From: RGIG9608 sp045612365
GTDB lineage: Bacteria > Bacteroidota > Bacteroidia > Bacteroidales > Paludibacteraceae
Length of the DNA: 45,664 nt
Assembly: GCA_045612365.1 (NCBI GenBank)
Contig: JAZKYY010000015.1
Coordinates: forward strand, 1-45,664
Direction of reading: 5' to 3'
The notes below the pieces were generated by a model. That model was not told where the DNA came from, did no database searches, and saw only the letters and a list, made by a program, of their open reading frames with translations. Below are positions 1 to 8,070 of the stretch, one piece after another. Both the position numbers and the translations under genes were made by a program. How positions within the stretch are numbered: position 1 is the first letter of the stretch; each line of letters starts with the position of its first letter.

Positions 1-875
1 TAAGATGATACGTATTGAGAGAAGTTTCCTCCCGCATTAGCAATCATTGTGTTTGCTGTTGATACAATTCCAGACAAAGAACTCCAGTTGTAGTTCAAGA
101 AGAAACCATTTGCAGCTGGAAAGAAACAGTCGAAACTTGTACTTCCACAAGAACCAGAGCTCAACGAACTACTCAAGTTGTAGAAGTCGAAGTGCAAAAG
201 TGGCATATCGTAGGTTTCTCTCAAAGCATGACAATTGAAAAGCAATGTTTTCATACCATTGAAACATTCCCAAGTTTGCTCAGAGTTGAATCCCATACCA
301 TCAATACCATAATACTTCATCAACTTCATCAACTTGTCTGCACCACCTTGAACCAATGTGTAATAGTTCTGACCGTGACCACCATCATAGTTTGTTTGAG
401 CCTCTGCCCATGGTGCCGCTGAAACCACACTTGTTGCTACACCATTTTTGTGAGCAACATCGGCAAATGCACCTGGTTGACGCATAAGACCTTGAGTCCA
501 GTTACCGTGAATATCAATATAACTCCAAGAACTGAACGCTTCGGAATCAAACGCATAACGAGGCAATGAAGTCCAGCCACCTTCATTAATAGGCACCCAC
601 CATAACACTTTACGCTGACGGCGCATAGATGTCTTACCATCTTGAATAACTTGAGTATTCTCATTAGTAAAACGTTTCAAAGGACGAACACGACCAATAA
701 AGAAGTTTTCGTTCTTAGTACCTGCGGGAGCACTTCCTGGTTGCCAAGAAGAATAGTACTTCCACATCCAGTCTGATACATCGTTGTTACCGATGTAGTT
801 TTCGTGTTTGCAGACAGCAAAAATACTTGCCATCGAAAAAAGCAAAACAACGACAAAGAATAATCTCTTTTTCAT
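1..875 (-). CDS. Secreted GH85-like endo-beta-N-acetylglucosaminidase, partial
   Basis: The N-terminal 291 codons are visible and the gene runs off the left edge; the next codon begins TA and cannot be resolved. Residues 1-20 form a signal peptide (MKKR, then a hydrophobic run ending SIFA). The body resembles glycoside hydrolase family 85: WWVPINEGGW near 92-101, DIHGNW near 121, AHKNGV at 141-146, and KYYGIDGMGFNSEQ near 187-200. The last matches the family pattern of YGFDG followed by the catalytic Glu, here Glu199. GH85 enzymes cut the chitobiose core of N-glycans, so a periplasmic or cell-surface role in harvesting host or plant glycoprotein glycans is inferred. The ATG at 875 is chosen because the signal peptide starts there and a good promoter lies just upstream. 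The family call rests on remembered motif order; a related TIM-barrel family is possible. Confidence 0.72.
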   Translation of the reverse strand, partial: MKKRLFFVVVLLFSMASIFAVCKHENYIGNNDVSDWMWKYYSSWQPGSAPAGTKNENFFIGRVRPLKRFTNENTQVIQDGKTSMRRQRKVLWWVPINEGGWTSLPRYAFDSEAFSSWSYIDIHGNWTQGLMRQPGAFADVAHKNGVATSVVSAAPWAEAQTNYDGGHGQNYYTLVQGGADKLMKLMKYYGIDGMGFNSEQTWECFNGMKTLLFNCHALRETYDMPLLHFDFYNLSSSLSSGSCGSTSFDCFFPAANGFFLNYNWSSLSGIVSTANTMIANAGGNFSQYVSS

Positions 876-923
876 TCTATAAAAAATTAGTTAAACAATA
901 AATATATTAAATCGATTTTGCCA

Positions 924-954
924 CAAATGTACATCACTTTTTTTGAATAGCAAA
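924..954 (-). promoter_or_regulatory. Bacteroidota-type promoter for the GH85-like gene
   Basis: On the minus strand TTTG (951-954) is followed after exactly 19 nt by TACATTTG (924-931), matching the TTTG / TAnnTTTG consensus of the phylum. Transcription would begin near 917, about 40 nt before the ATG at 875. Confidence 0.75.
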
Positions 955-986
955 GTGGTAATAATTTTTCCAAAAAAAGTTTTTTT

Positions 987-1015
987 CTTGAGTTGGATAA
1001 AATTCATTAATTTTG
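987..1015 (+). promoter_or_regulatory. Probable promoter for recR
   Basis: TAATTTTG (1008-1015) fits the -7 consensus TAnnTTTG. A weaker CTTG box (987-990) lies 17 nt upstream. The recR start at 1037 is about 20 nt further on. Confidence 0.5.
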
Positions 1016-1036
1016 TAAAGTTATTCTTTATAAGAT

Positions 1037-1654
1037 ATGCAATTACAACAATCTTCGACACTACTAGATGATGCTGTTTTGGAATTTGCCAAGTTGCCAG
1101 GAATTGGAAAAAAAACAGCGTTGCGCTTGGTGTTACATCTACTGAGACAACCAGAAGACGAGGTTGAGAATTTTTCCAATGCTATACTCAACCTTCGACA
1201 AAATATTCACTATTGCAAAATCTGCCACAATATATCCGACACAGAAACTTGTGGAATCTGTTCTGATAAATCAAGAGACGAAACAACCGTTTGCGTTGTA
1301 GAAACGATTAAAGATGTAATGGCAATTGAAAATACACAACAATATAGAGGGTTGTACCATGTATTAGGTGGTATAATTTCTCCGATGAATGGAATTGGAC
1401 CTGCTGATTTGGAAATAAATTCGCTGATTGAACGAGTAAATGCAGGAGTTATCAAAGAAGTAATCTTTGCGCTGAGCACAACGATGGAAGGCGATACAAC
1501 TTGTTTTTATTTATTCCGAAAATTGGCTTCGAGCAATGTAAAAATGACAGTTCTAGCTAGAGGTGTAGCAGTTGGTGACGAATTGGAATATGCTGACGAG
1601 GTTACTCTTGGTCGTTCCATTGTCAACCGAATGCCTTTAGACTACCAAAAATAA
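1037..1654 (+). CDS. recR: Recombination mediator protein RecR
   Basis: The 205-residue product has the normal RecR length and domain order. An N-terminal helix-hairpin-helix (FAKLPGIGKKTALR, 17-30) is followed by a four-cysteine zinc finger (Cys60, Cys63, Cys72, Cys75), and then a Toprim domain starting near VCVVETIKDVMAIE. RecR works with RecO, and RecF where present, to load RecA onto SSB-coated single-stranded DNA at gaps. The stop codon is 9 nt before the next gene, so recR probably heads a three-gene transcript with nnrD and the DUF4831 gene, ending at the hairpin at 3578-3605. The start at 1037 is the only ATG giving a full N-terminus and it sits just after a TAATTTTG box. Confidence 0.96.
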   Translation: MQLQQSSTLLDDAVLEFAKLPGIGKKTALRLVLHLLRQPEDEVENFSNAILNLRQNIHYCKICHNISDTETCGICSDKSRDETTVCVVETIKDVMAIENTQQYRGLYHVLGGIISPMNGIGPADLEINSLIERVNAGVIKEVIFALSTTMEGDTTCFYLFRKLASSNVKMTVLARGVAVGDELEYADEVTLGRSIVNRMPLDYQK

Positions 1655-1663
1655 AGAGAAAAA

Positions 1664-2512
1664 ATGACTCCGATAACTACCGAATTTGTTCGCACAAAAA
1701 TACATTCTAGAAATCCTATCTCGCACAAAGGAGATTATGGCCATGCACTTTTCATAGGTGGTAGTTTAGGAAAAATGGGAGCGGCAATTCTATCTTCAAA
1801 AGCATGTATGAAAACTGGTGTTGGACTTCTCACTTCTTACGTTCCTGCTGGAGCAAAAAATATTTTTCCCGTTGCAATTCCAGAGGCAATGACTTTATTC
1901 GACAAAAATAATGATAAAATAACAACATTCCCTAATTCCGAAAAATATTCAGCAATAGGTATTGGGTGTGGACTTGGCACCTCCTTACAAACAATTTGTG
2001 CATTTGAAACTTGGCTAAAAACTCAACCACAACAACCTATAGTTTTTGATGCCGACGCACTGAATATTTTATCGCAAAACGAGAAAATACTGAAGCAGAT
2101 TCCTAAAAATAGTATCATTACACCACACATTAAAGAGTTTGAGCGACTAGTAGGAACTTCTTCTTCTCTTGAAGATCAAGCAAAAAAAGCCACGGAATTT
2201 GCAAAAAAACATACTATTTTTGTAGTTCTAAAAAGCCATTGCACAAAAATATATTGTCCAAATGGAATTATTTATGAAAACACTTTTGGAAATTCTGGAA
2301 TGGCAACTGCTGGAAGTGGAGATGTACTGACAGGAATTATTCTTTCTCTTTTGGCACAGAAATATTCGTCGGAAGAGGCTGCAACTGTTGGAGTTGCACT
2401 GCATAGTTTAGCTGGAGATTTAGCTGCTGAAAACTATTCAGAATATGCACTTATTGCCTCCGACATTATTGAAAATATTGGAAAAGCATATTTAACCCTA
2501 TTAAAAAAATGA
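1664..2512 (+). CDS. nnrD: ADP-dependent NAD(P)H-hydrate dehydratase, stand-alone
   Basis: This 282-residue ribokinase-fold protein carries the family motifs GDYGHALFIGGSLGKMGA (near 23-40), PIVFDADALN, TPHIKEFERLVG, and NSGMATAGSGDVLTG, the last being the nucleotide-binding loop with the catalytic Asp. The enzyme dehydrates S-NADHX and S-NADPHX using ADP and so repairs damaged nicotinamide cofactors. In many bacteria this domain is fused behind the NnrE epimerase domain in a protein of about 500 residues. Here only the dehydratase is present, and recR ends 9 nt upstream, so no hidden N-terminal domain fits. Its TGA overlaps the ATG of the next gene (ATGA, 2509-2512), which points to translational coupling. 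Confidence 0.9.
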   Translation: MTPITTEFVRTKIHSRNPISHKGDYGHALFIGGSLGKMGAAILSSKACMKTGVGLLTSYVPAGAKNIFPVAIPEAMTLFDKNNDKITTFPNSEKYSAIGIGCGLGTSLQTICAFETWLKTQPQQPIVFDADALNILSQNEKILKQIPKNSIITPHIKEFERLVGTSSSLEDQAKKATEFAKKHTIFVVLKSHCTKIYCPNGIIYENTFGNSGMATAGSGDVLTGIILSLLAQKYSSEEAATVGVALHSLAGDLAAENYSEYALIASDIIENIGKAYLTLLKK

Positions 2513-3561
2513 AAAAAATCATCGCATCAACAGCATTTTTATTGATTTCTGCATCAATAATTGCAAAACCAATTGTTAACTCCGTAAAAGAAGAAAAAAC
2601 TATAAAAGACGGTAAAGGTATTTTCTATTTTTTACCCAAAACAATACTGAAAGTTGAGATAAAAACAATAAAAACAACTTTCGTAAAAGGGCCATTCTTT
2701 CAATATGCCGGACGATTTTTAGGGACAAAAGACTTTATAAAAGCAGATAAAGAAGAATGGAGTTTAGAATCTTTGGCGTTAATACCCTTTTCAGTTGCAG
2801 ACACAAGCAAGGTTTTTCATATCCAATCACCTGAAAAAACAGCAGGAATATGCCTAAACTCTGATAACATATTGTGCGCAATAGGAAATGAATGTAAACA
2901 AAAAGACGGATGCTCCAAGCAGGAAACAACCACCTCATTGTTATCCAAAAAGAATGTTATTTTTGACTGGAATGTACTGAACGAAGATGCTCTTCAAGCA
3001 AATTCTACAACCAAAATGGCAGAATTGGCAGCAAAACAACTTTATGCGATCAGAGAAAGTAAAAATTCGTATCTTTTAGGAGACTTTGAATTTCCATCAG
3101 ATGGCGCTTCAACTCAAATTTTATTCGACCAACTTTGTTCTACAGAACAAAAACTTACAGAACTTTTTGTAGGGAAAACCGTTACAGACACACTGGTTCA
3201 AACAATAGAAATCGATCCTTCTAAAAATACAGATGAAGTACTTTTCCGCTTTACTAACAAACATGGTGTAGTTGACAAAACCGATTTGTCTGGTACGCCA
3301 ATTTACGTAAAAATAGAAATCGAACAAACTAATTTAAATTTGGCGGATAAACAAAAAAAGCAAAATGGCATTCGATATCAGATAGCAGGCAAATCAACTA
3401 TCACCCTATACAATACAGAAGCCATCTTACTTAAAAACTCCGTCAAAGTAGCGCAACTTGGATACACTCTTGCACTAGACAAAAAACTAACAAAAGATAA
3501 AGATCTAATATTGATTTTTGACCCAACGACAGGAGAAATCAAACGTTTACATGCAAAATAA
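2509..3561 (+). CDS. DUF4831 family secreted protein
   Basis: The 350-residue product starts with a clear signal peptide (MKKIIASTAFLLISASIIA). It shows the features I associate with DUF4831, a Bacteroidota family of unknown function: FYFLPKTILKVEI near 39-51, then KGPFFQYAGRFLG near 59-71, then a long beta-rich body. There is no lipobox, so it is probably periplasmic or outer-membrane associated. The start codon overlaps the nnrD stop by 4 nt, implying one transcript with recR and nnrD, though the functions appear unrelated. A strong terminator follows 16 nt after the stop. No catalytic motif was recognised. Confidence 0.8.
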   Translation: MKKIIASTAFLLISASIIAKPIVNSVKEEKTIKDGKGIFYFLPKTILKVEIKTIKTTFVKGPFFQYAGRFLGTKDFIKADKEEWSLESLALIPFSVADTSKVFHIQSPEKTAGICLNSDNILCAIGNECKQKDGCSKQETTTSLLSKKNVIFDWNVLNEDALQANSTTKMAELAAKQLYAIRESKNSYLLGDFEFPSDGASTQILFDQLCSTEQKLTELFVGKTVTDTLVQTIEIDPSKNTDEVLFRFTNKHGVVDKTDLSGTPIYVKIEIEQTNLNLADKQKKQNGIRYQIAGKSTITLYNTEAILLKNSVKVAQLGYTLALDKKLTKDKDLILIFDPTTGEIKRLHAK

Positions 3562-3577
3562 AATCGTAAATCCGTAA

Positions 3578-3605
3578 AAAAAGAGTCGCCTAGGCGACTC
3601 TTTTT
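3578..3605. terminator. Bidirectional rho-independent terminator
   Basis: A perfect 28-nt palindrome with core GAGTCGCC/GGCGACTC is flanked by A5 on the left and T5 on the right. It lies between two convergent genes (stops at 3561 and 3626) and can end transcription from both sides. Confidence 0.9.
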
Positions 3606-3625
3606 CTTTGTTTTATAAACAAGGA

Positions 3626-4882
3626 TTAATATCCCAATTCTTTCAAACGTTGTTCCATTTCATTGAACTTACGTTCAAATTCTTTATCTTTTGAACTAAA
3701 ACGATAATAAATACCTTTCAACGTTCTTAAGTTTTGATCGTCTTCCGGTTTAAGTTCCAATACTCTTTCGAAATAAGGGATTGCTTCCAAAACCATTTTA
3801 TCTACTTTTGCACGTTCTGCTTGATAAAGTTTATTATCTTGAATTTCACTTGCTTTATTATCAGCTTCAACTGCTCTGTTGTATAAGTTCAAAGCTTTTC
3901 CGAAAATTGCTTCAACATAGTCTGGATTTATCTCTATTGCTTTATCATAATGTACAATAGCTTCGTCCTTAAGTCCTAAGCCTTCTTTTACATAACCTAG
4001 AATAAAGTAATAGTTAGCAAAAGTTGGGTCATTTGCTATCGCTTTTTCTAGATAAGAAACCGCTTTGTCTGATTGATTTGTTTTGAGCAAGTGTTCAATC
4101 AAGAAATTGATATAATAAGTTTCACCAGGAATTTTCTCAATTGCTTGTTCTAGAGTTTCTACATAGCGAACAGTGTCTCCCGATTGCAAATATAAATTAG
4201 ATAGAATTTGATAAACTGAATTCTTATCGTCGTAAGAAGAAGTTGTCAACTCACTAAAATATTGTATCGCCTTCGACATATTTTCAGCTTTAGCAGCTTG
4301 AATATGAGCAATTCCTGCGTTGTACTTTATAAACACATAGTTTGAATCCTTATCCAAAGCCAAAGGTTTCATAAATTCAAGCGTAGGAATTTCAACATAA
4401 ATATCAAATGCTTTTGCTGCAGTTGCAAAATCTGCACGTTCAAAAGCAGCTCCTGCACAATATTGTATAGAAGGGCTGTTGAACAAATCAGTCAACAATG
4501 ATTTGATTTTCTTTGTGTATTTTGGTTTTATAGCACCTTTTTTGTCTGGCACTTGATCCAACTCATCTGTTTTCAAAGCGCACTCAAGAACTCTCAACAA
4601 AGCTGCTTCTCGCAAATCAGCATCAAATGGAAATCCCATCATTTGCTTTTCTGTTTCTTGTAACTGAATTTCATTATACACTTGAGCAGCAGCCCACCAT
4701 GTTTTAATGTCATCTTTTGTTTCGGGATGAACCAATGCAGCATCCATCAACTCTTTTGCTCCTTTAAAATCAGGTGCTTCTACGTTGAACGCCTTTGTTT
4801 TTGCTTTCGAAACGTTAGCCTTTTGAGCAAACATAGTAGTTGCCAAACATAGCAATACTACAGGTAAAAATACTTTTTTCAT
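3626..4882 (-). CDS. Secreted tetratricopeptide-repeat protein
   Basis: The 418-residue product has a signal peptide (MKKVFLPVVLLCLATTMFA) whose predicted cleavage leaves Gln as the first mature residue. From about residue 190 on, TPR units can be seen, for example SAKAIQYFSEL-type helices, SDKAVSYLEKAIANDPTFA, and KDEAIVHYDKAIEINPDYVEA, with a last unit near PYFERVLELKPEDD. The gene follows gyrA by 29 nt on the same strand, and a gyrA-TPR pair is a recurrent arrangement in the phylum. It is probably a periplasmic scaffold; no enzymatic motif was seen. Transcription ends at the shared hairpin at 3578-3605. Confidence 0.85.
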   Translation of the reverse strand: MKKVFLPVVLLCLATTMFAQKANVSKAKTKAFNVEAPDFKGAKELMDAALVHPETKDDIKTWWAAAQVYNEIQLQETEKQMMGFPFDADLREAALLRVLECALKTDELDQVPDKKGAIKPKYTKKIKSLLTDLFNSPSIQYCAGAAFERADFATAAKAFDIYVEIPTLEFMKPLALDKDSNYVFIKYNAGIAHIQAAKAENMSKAIQYFSELTTSSYDDKNSVYQILSNLYLQSGDTVRYVETLEQAIEKIPGETYYINFLIEHLLKTNQSDKAVSYLEKAIANDPTFANYYFILGYVKEGLGLKDEAIVHYDKAIEINPDYVEAIFGKALNLYNRAVEADNKASEIQDNKLYQAERAKVDKMVLEAIPYFERVLELKPEDDQNLRTLKGIYYRFSSKDKEFERKFNEMEQRLKELGY

Positions 4883-4911
4883 AACTAAATTAATTTTTGT
4901 TATTGATAAAT

Positions 4912-7467
4912 TTAATTGTTTTCTATTGTGTTATTTTCTTCGCTTTCAATGTTTTCTGTCACAACATCTTCAGCCACAACCTTACAAACGGAAGCGATTT
5001 CGTCATTGCGTTTTTCGAGATTGATGAGTCGAACACCTTGCGTTGCACGTCCCATAGTACGAATGTCAGCCACTTTCAAACGGATAGTTATACCCGACTT
5101 ATTGATAATCATCAAATCGTTTTCGTCGCTTACGCTCATTATCGCTACCAATTTACCAGTTTTTTCGGTGATATTCATTGTTTTAACACCTTTACCTCCA
5201 CGGTTTGTTATACGATAAATGTCGTTTGGTTGTCCGTTTTCGTCAAGAATGATATTGCTATTTTCATCTTTTTCTACGATGTTAGTGCGTTTTCCGTAAC
5301 CTTTTTCAGAAACAACCATCACAGTTTCGTTCGATTCCTTATTTCCGCAAATCATTCCAACAACTTCGTCGCCGTCATCATCGAGCTGCATACCACGAAC
5401 ACCTGTAGAAACACGACCCATAGAGCGAACATTCTCTTCATTGAAGCGAATTGCACGACCATTGCGGTTTGCCATAATAATTTCGCTTTTGCCATCGGTT
5501 AAGCAAACTTGAATCAAACGGTCGTCTTCACGAATCACAATAGCATTAACACCATTTTGACGTGGACGAGAATATGCTTCTAATGACGTTTTCTTTATCA
5601 CACCTTGTTTTGTTGCAAATACTAAATAATGAGACTTAACAAATTCCTCATCGTTTAATTGTTTAGTTGTGATAAATGCATTTACCTTATCGTCGGCATC
5701 AATATTTAAGAGGTTTTGAATAGCACGACCTTTAGCATTTTTAGTTCCTTCGGGAATTTGGAATACCTTTAACCAATAGCAACGACCCTTTTGAGTAAAG
5801 AACATCATAGTATTGTGCATTGATGCTTGATAGATGTATTCAATAAAGTCTTCATCGCGCGAGTCGCTACCTTTCGAGCCCACTCCACCACGACTTTGTG
5901 TGCGGAATTCACTCAAAGCAGTACGTTTGATATAGCCAAGGTGCGAAATTGTGATGACCATTTCGTCATCTGCATAGAAGTCCTCTGGATTCATTTCTTC
6001 GTTGGCGTATTCGATAACGGTTTTGCGTTCGTCACCATACTTTTCTTTTATTTCAAGCATTTCGTTTTTGATGATTTCCATACGACGCTCAACTTTCGCC
6101 AAAATATCTTTCAAATCTTCAATCAAAGCCAATAAGTCTGCGTATTCTTTTTTCAACTCATCAATGCGAAGTCCTGTCAATTGGCTCAAACGCATATCAA
6201 CTATTGCTTTTGATTGTATTTCGTCCAAATTGAAACGTTCTTCCAATGCACGTTGAGCTTCCGATGGAGTTCTGCTAGCACGAATAATGCGAACAACTTC
6301 GTCGATATTGTCAACTGCCACAATCAAACCTTCGAGAATGTGAGCACGATCTTGAGCTTTTTTCAGTTCAAATTCTGTACGACGTGTTACAACATCCAAA
6401 CGATGATCTACAAAATAACGAATCAAATCCTTCAAATTTAACAAGCAAGGACGACCTTTCACCAAAGCAATATTATTCACACAGAACGAATATTGCATTG
6501 CTGTGTCTTTGAACAATTTGTTAAGAACAACGTTTGCGTTTGCATCTTTTTTGATATCAATAACAATACGCATACCATTCATATCCGATTCGTCGTTGAT
6601 ATTAGAGATACCTTCTATTTTCTTGTCAGAACATAATTGTGCAATATGCTCAATAAGTTCTTTTTTGTTTACACCATAAGGAATTTCGTTTACAATAATT
6701 TTTTCCTGTCCTGTAGATGTAGTTTCTATATCAGCTTTTGAGCGAATAACGATACGACCTTTACCAGTTTCAAATGCATCTTTTACACCAGAATAGCCAT
6801 AAATAATACCTCCCGTTGGGAAATCAGGTGCTTTGATGTATTGCATTAATTCTTCAATAGTAATATCATTATTGTCGATATATGCGTTAGTAGCATCTAC
6901 CACTTCGTTCAAGTTGTGTGGAGCCATATTGGTAGCCATACCAACCGCAATACCCGATGCTCCATTGAGCAAAAGATTTGGAATACGAGTTGGCAAAACG
7001 GTTGGTTCGGACAACGTGTCGTCAAAGTTTTTTGCAAAATCTACCGTTTTTTTATCCAAATCTACCAACATATCTTCTGCAATTTTACACAAACGAGCCT
7101 CTGTGTAACGCATAGCAGCAGGCGTATCACCGTCAATTGAACCAAAGTTACCTTGTCCATCGACAAGTGTATAACGCATAGAGAAATCTTGTGCCAAACG
7201 CACCAATGTCATATATATAGAAGAGTCGCCATGAGGATGGTACTTACCCATAACCTCACCCACGATTCTTGCACATTTCTTGTATGGCTGATTTGAGTAG
7301 TTGCCCAACTCGTTCATTCCAAACAATACGCGTCTATGAACAGGTTTCAATCCATCACGAACATCAGGCAAAGCTCTCGAAACAATTACCGACATCGAAT
7401 AGTCGATGTAGGCAGATTTCATTTCGTCTTCAATGTTGATTTTAATAATTCTGTCTTGTTCTTGCAT
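4912..7467 (-). CDS. gyrA: DNA gyrase subunit A
   Basis: The 851-residue protein is full length. The breakage-reunion domain holds the active-site Tyr121 (AAMRYTEARL, with the preceding Arg). The C-terminal beta-pinwheel contains QSRGGVGSKG and a GyrA-box-like NRGGKG. GyrA pairs with GyrB, encoded elsewhere, to introduce negative supercoils. In the quinolone-resistance region (HPHGDSSIYM, 77-86) the residue matching E. coli Ser83 is Ser82, the sensitive form, but the residue matching E. coli Asp87 is Met86. The TPR gene follows after 29 nt. No clear TAnnTTTG box was found directly upstream. Confidence 0.98.
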   Translation of the reverse strand: MQEQDRIIKINIEDEMKSAYIDYSMSVIVSRALPDVRDGLKPVHRRVLFGMNELGNYSNQPYKKCARIVGEVMGKYHPHGDSSIYMTLVRLAQDFSMRYTLVDGQGNFGSIDGDTPAAMRYTEARLCKIAEDMLVDLDKKTVDFAKNFDDTLSEPTVLPTRIPNLLLNGASGIAVGMATNMAPHNLNEVVDATNAYIDNNDITIEELMQYIKAPDFPTGGIIYGYSGVKDAFETGKGRIVIRSKADIETTSTGQEKIIVNEIPYGVNKKELIEHIAQLCSDKKIEGISNINDESDMNGMRIVIDIKKDANANVVLNKLFKDTAMQYSFCVNNIALVKGRPCLLNLKDLIRYFVDHRLDVVTRRTEFELKKAQDRAHILEGLIVAVDNIDEVVRIIRASRTPSEAQRALEERFNLDEIQSKAIVDMRLSQLTGLRIDELKKEYADLLALIEDLKDILAKVERRMEIIKNEMLEIKEKYGDERKTVIEYANEEMNPEDFYADDEMVITISHLGYIKRTALSEFRTQSRGGVGSKGSDSRDEDFIEYIYQASMHNTMMFFTQKGRCYWLKVFQIPEGTKNAKGRAIQNLLNIDADDKVNAFITTKQLNDEEFVKSHYLVFATKQGVIKKTSLEAYSRPRQNGVNAIVIREDDRLIQVCLTDGKSEIIMANRNGRAIRFNEENVRSMGRVSTGVRGMQLDDDGDEVVGMICGNKESNETVMVVSEKGYGKRTNIVEKDENSNIILDENGQPNDIYRITNRGGKGVKTMNITEKTGKLVAIMSVSDENDLMIINKSGITIRLKVADIRTMGRATQGVRLINLEKRNDEIASVCKVVAEDVVTENIESEENNTIENN

Positions 7468-7560
7468 ATTTTTTCATTCAAAAAAAACTTTGCTAAATTA
7501 CAATTTTTTACATAAATAATCATCTTTCGAGAGAAGTTTTTTTGTTGGCAAAAACAAAAA

Positions 7561-7586
7561 AATGCTGATTTCTGACAATCAGCATT
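7561..7586 (-). terminator. Rho-independent terminator after tadA
   Basis: AATGCTGATT (7561-7570) pairs with AATCAGCATT (7577-7586) across a 6-nt loop. On the minus strand it is followed by a T-rich tail (complement of 7551-7562). It lies 20 nt beyond the tadA stop and separates guaB-tadA from gyrA. Confidence 0.85.
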
Positions 7587-7606
7587 CATCTTCTTTACGG
7601 GTAAAA

Positions 7607-8050
7607 TTATCTCCTTTTTTTCTTAAAAAAACTTTGAATTAGAAGTCTACTTTTTTCTTCCATATTTTCAAAGAAATCAACCTTAGTTTTAGGATGCAAA
7701 AGTTCTGAAGAAAATTTTCTAAAACCACGACGTTCATCTTTTGCAGCAAACACTACTCTACTAATCTGAGACCACCCAAGAGCCGCAGCACACATCGCAC
7801 AAGGCTCAAGAGTAACATACAGCGTACAATCATTCAAATATTTCCCTCCCAAAACATCTGCAGCGGCCGTAATCGCTTGCATTTCTGCATGAGCAGTCAC
7901 ATCATTAAGTGTTTCGGTCAAATTATGAGCTCGAGCAATAATTCTACTCTGACAAACCACTACTGCTCCAATAGGGATTTCATCCTTTTCAAATGCCTTC
8001 TGTGCCTCAACAAAAGCTTGTTGCATAAAATATGCGTCATCAAAAAGCAT
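7607..8050 (-). CDS. tadA: tRNA adenosine(34) deaminase
   Basis: The 147-residue cytidine-deaminase-fold protein has the zinc and catalytic residues His54 and Glu56 (in AHAEMQAI) and Cys84 and Cys87 (in LEPCAMC). TadA converts A34 to inosine in the tRNA-Arg(ACG) anticodon. The short length and the NDVTAHAEMQAI context favour TadA over guanine or cytosine deaminases. It begins 20 nt after guaB on the same strand, so the two are probably cotranscribed and end at the hairpin at 7561-7586. Confidence 0.88.
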   Translation of the reverse strand: MLFDDAYFMQQAFVEAQKAFEKDEIPIGAVVVCQSRIIARAHNLTETLNDVTAHAEMQAITAAADVLGGKYLNDCTLYVTLEPCAMCAAALGWSQISRVVFAAKDERRGFRKFSSELLHPKTKVDFFENMEEKSRLLIQSFFKKKRR

Positions 8051-8070
8051 CTTTCTTAAAAATCAGTTTT

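Noticed and set aside
437..664. Short frames at 47-422 and 437-664
   Set aside because: They are shadows of the GH85-like gene, which is open across 1-875 on the minus strand with a signal peptide and a promoter.
4897..5502. 201-codon plus-strand open frame across the end of gyrA
   Set aside because: It is antisense to a clear gyrA C-terminus, has no domain, and has the Phe/His/Asn-rich composition typical of reversed coding sequence.
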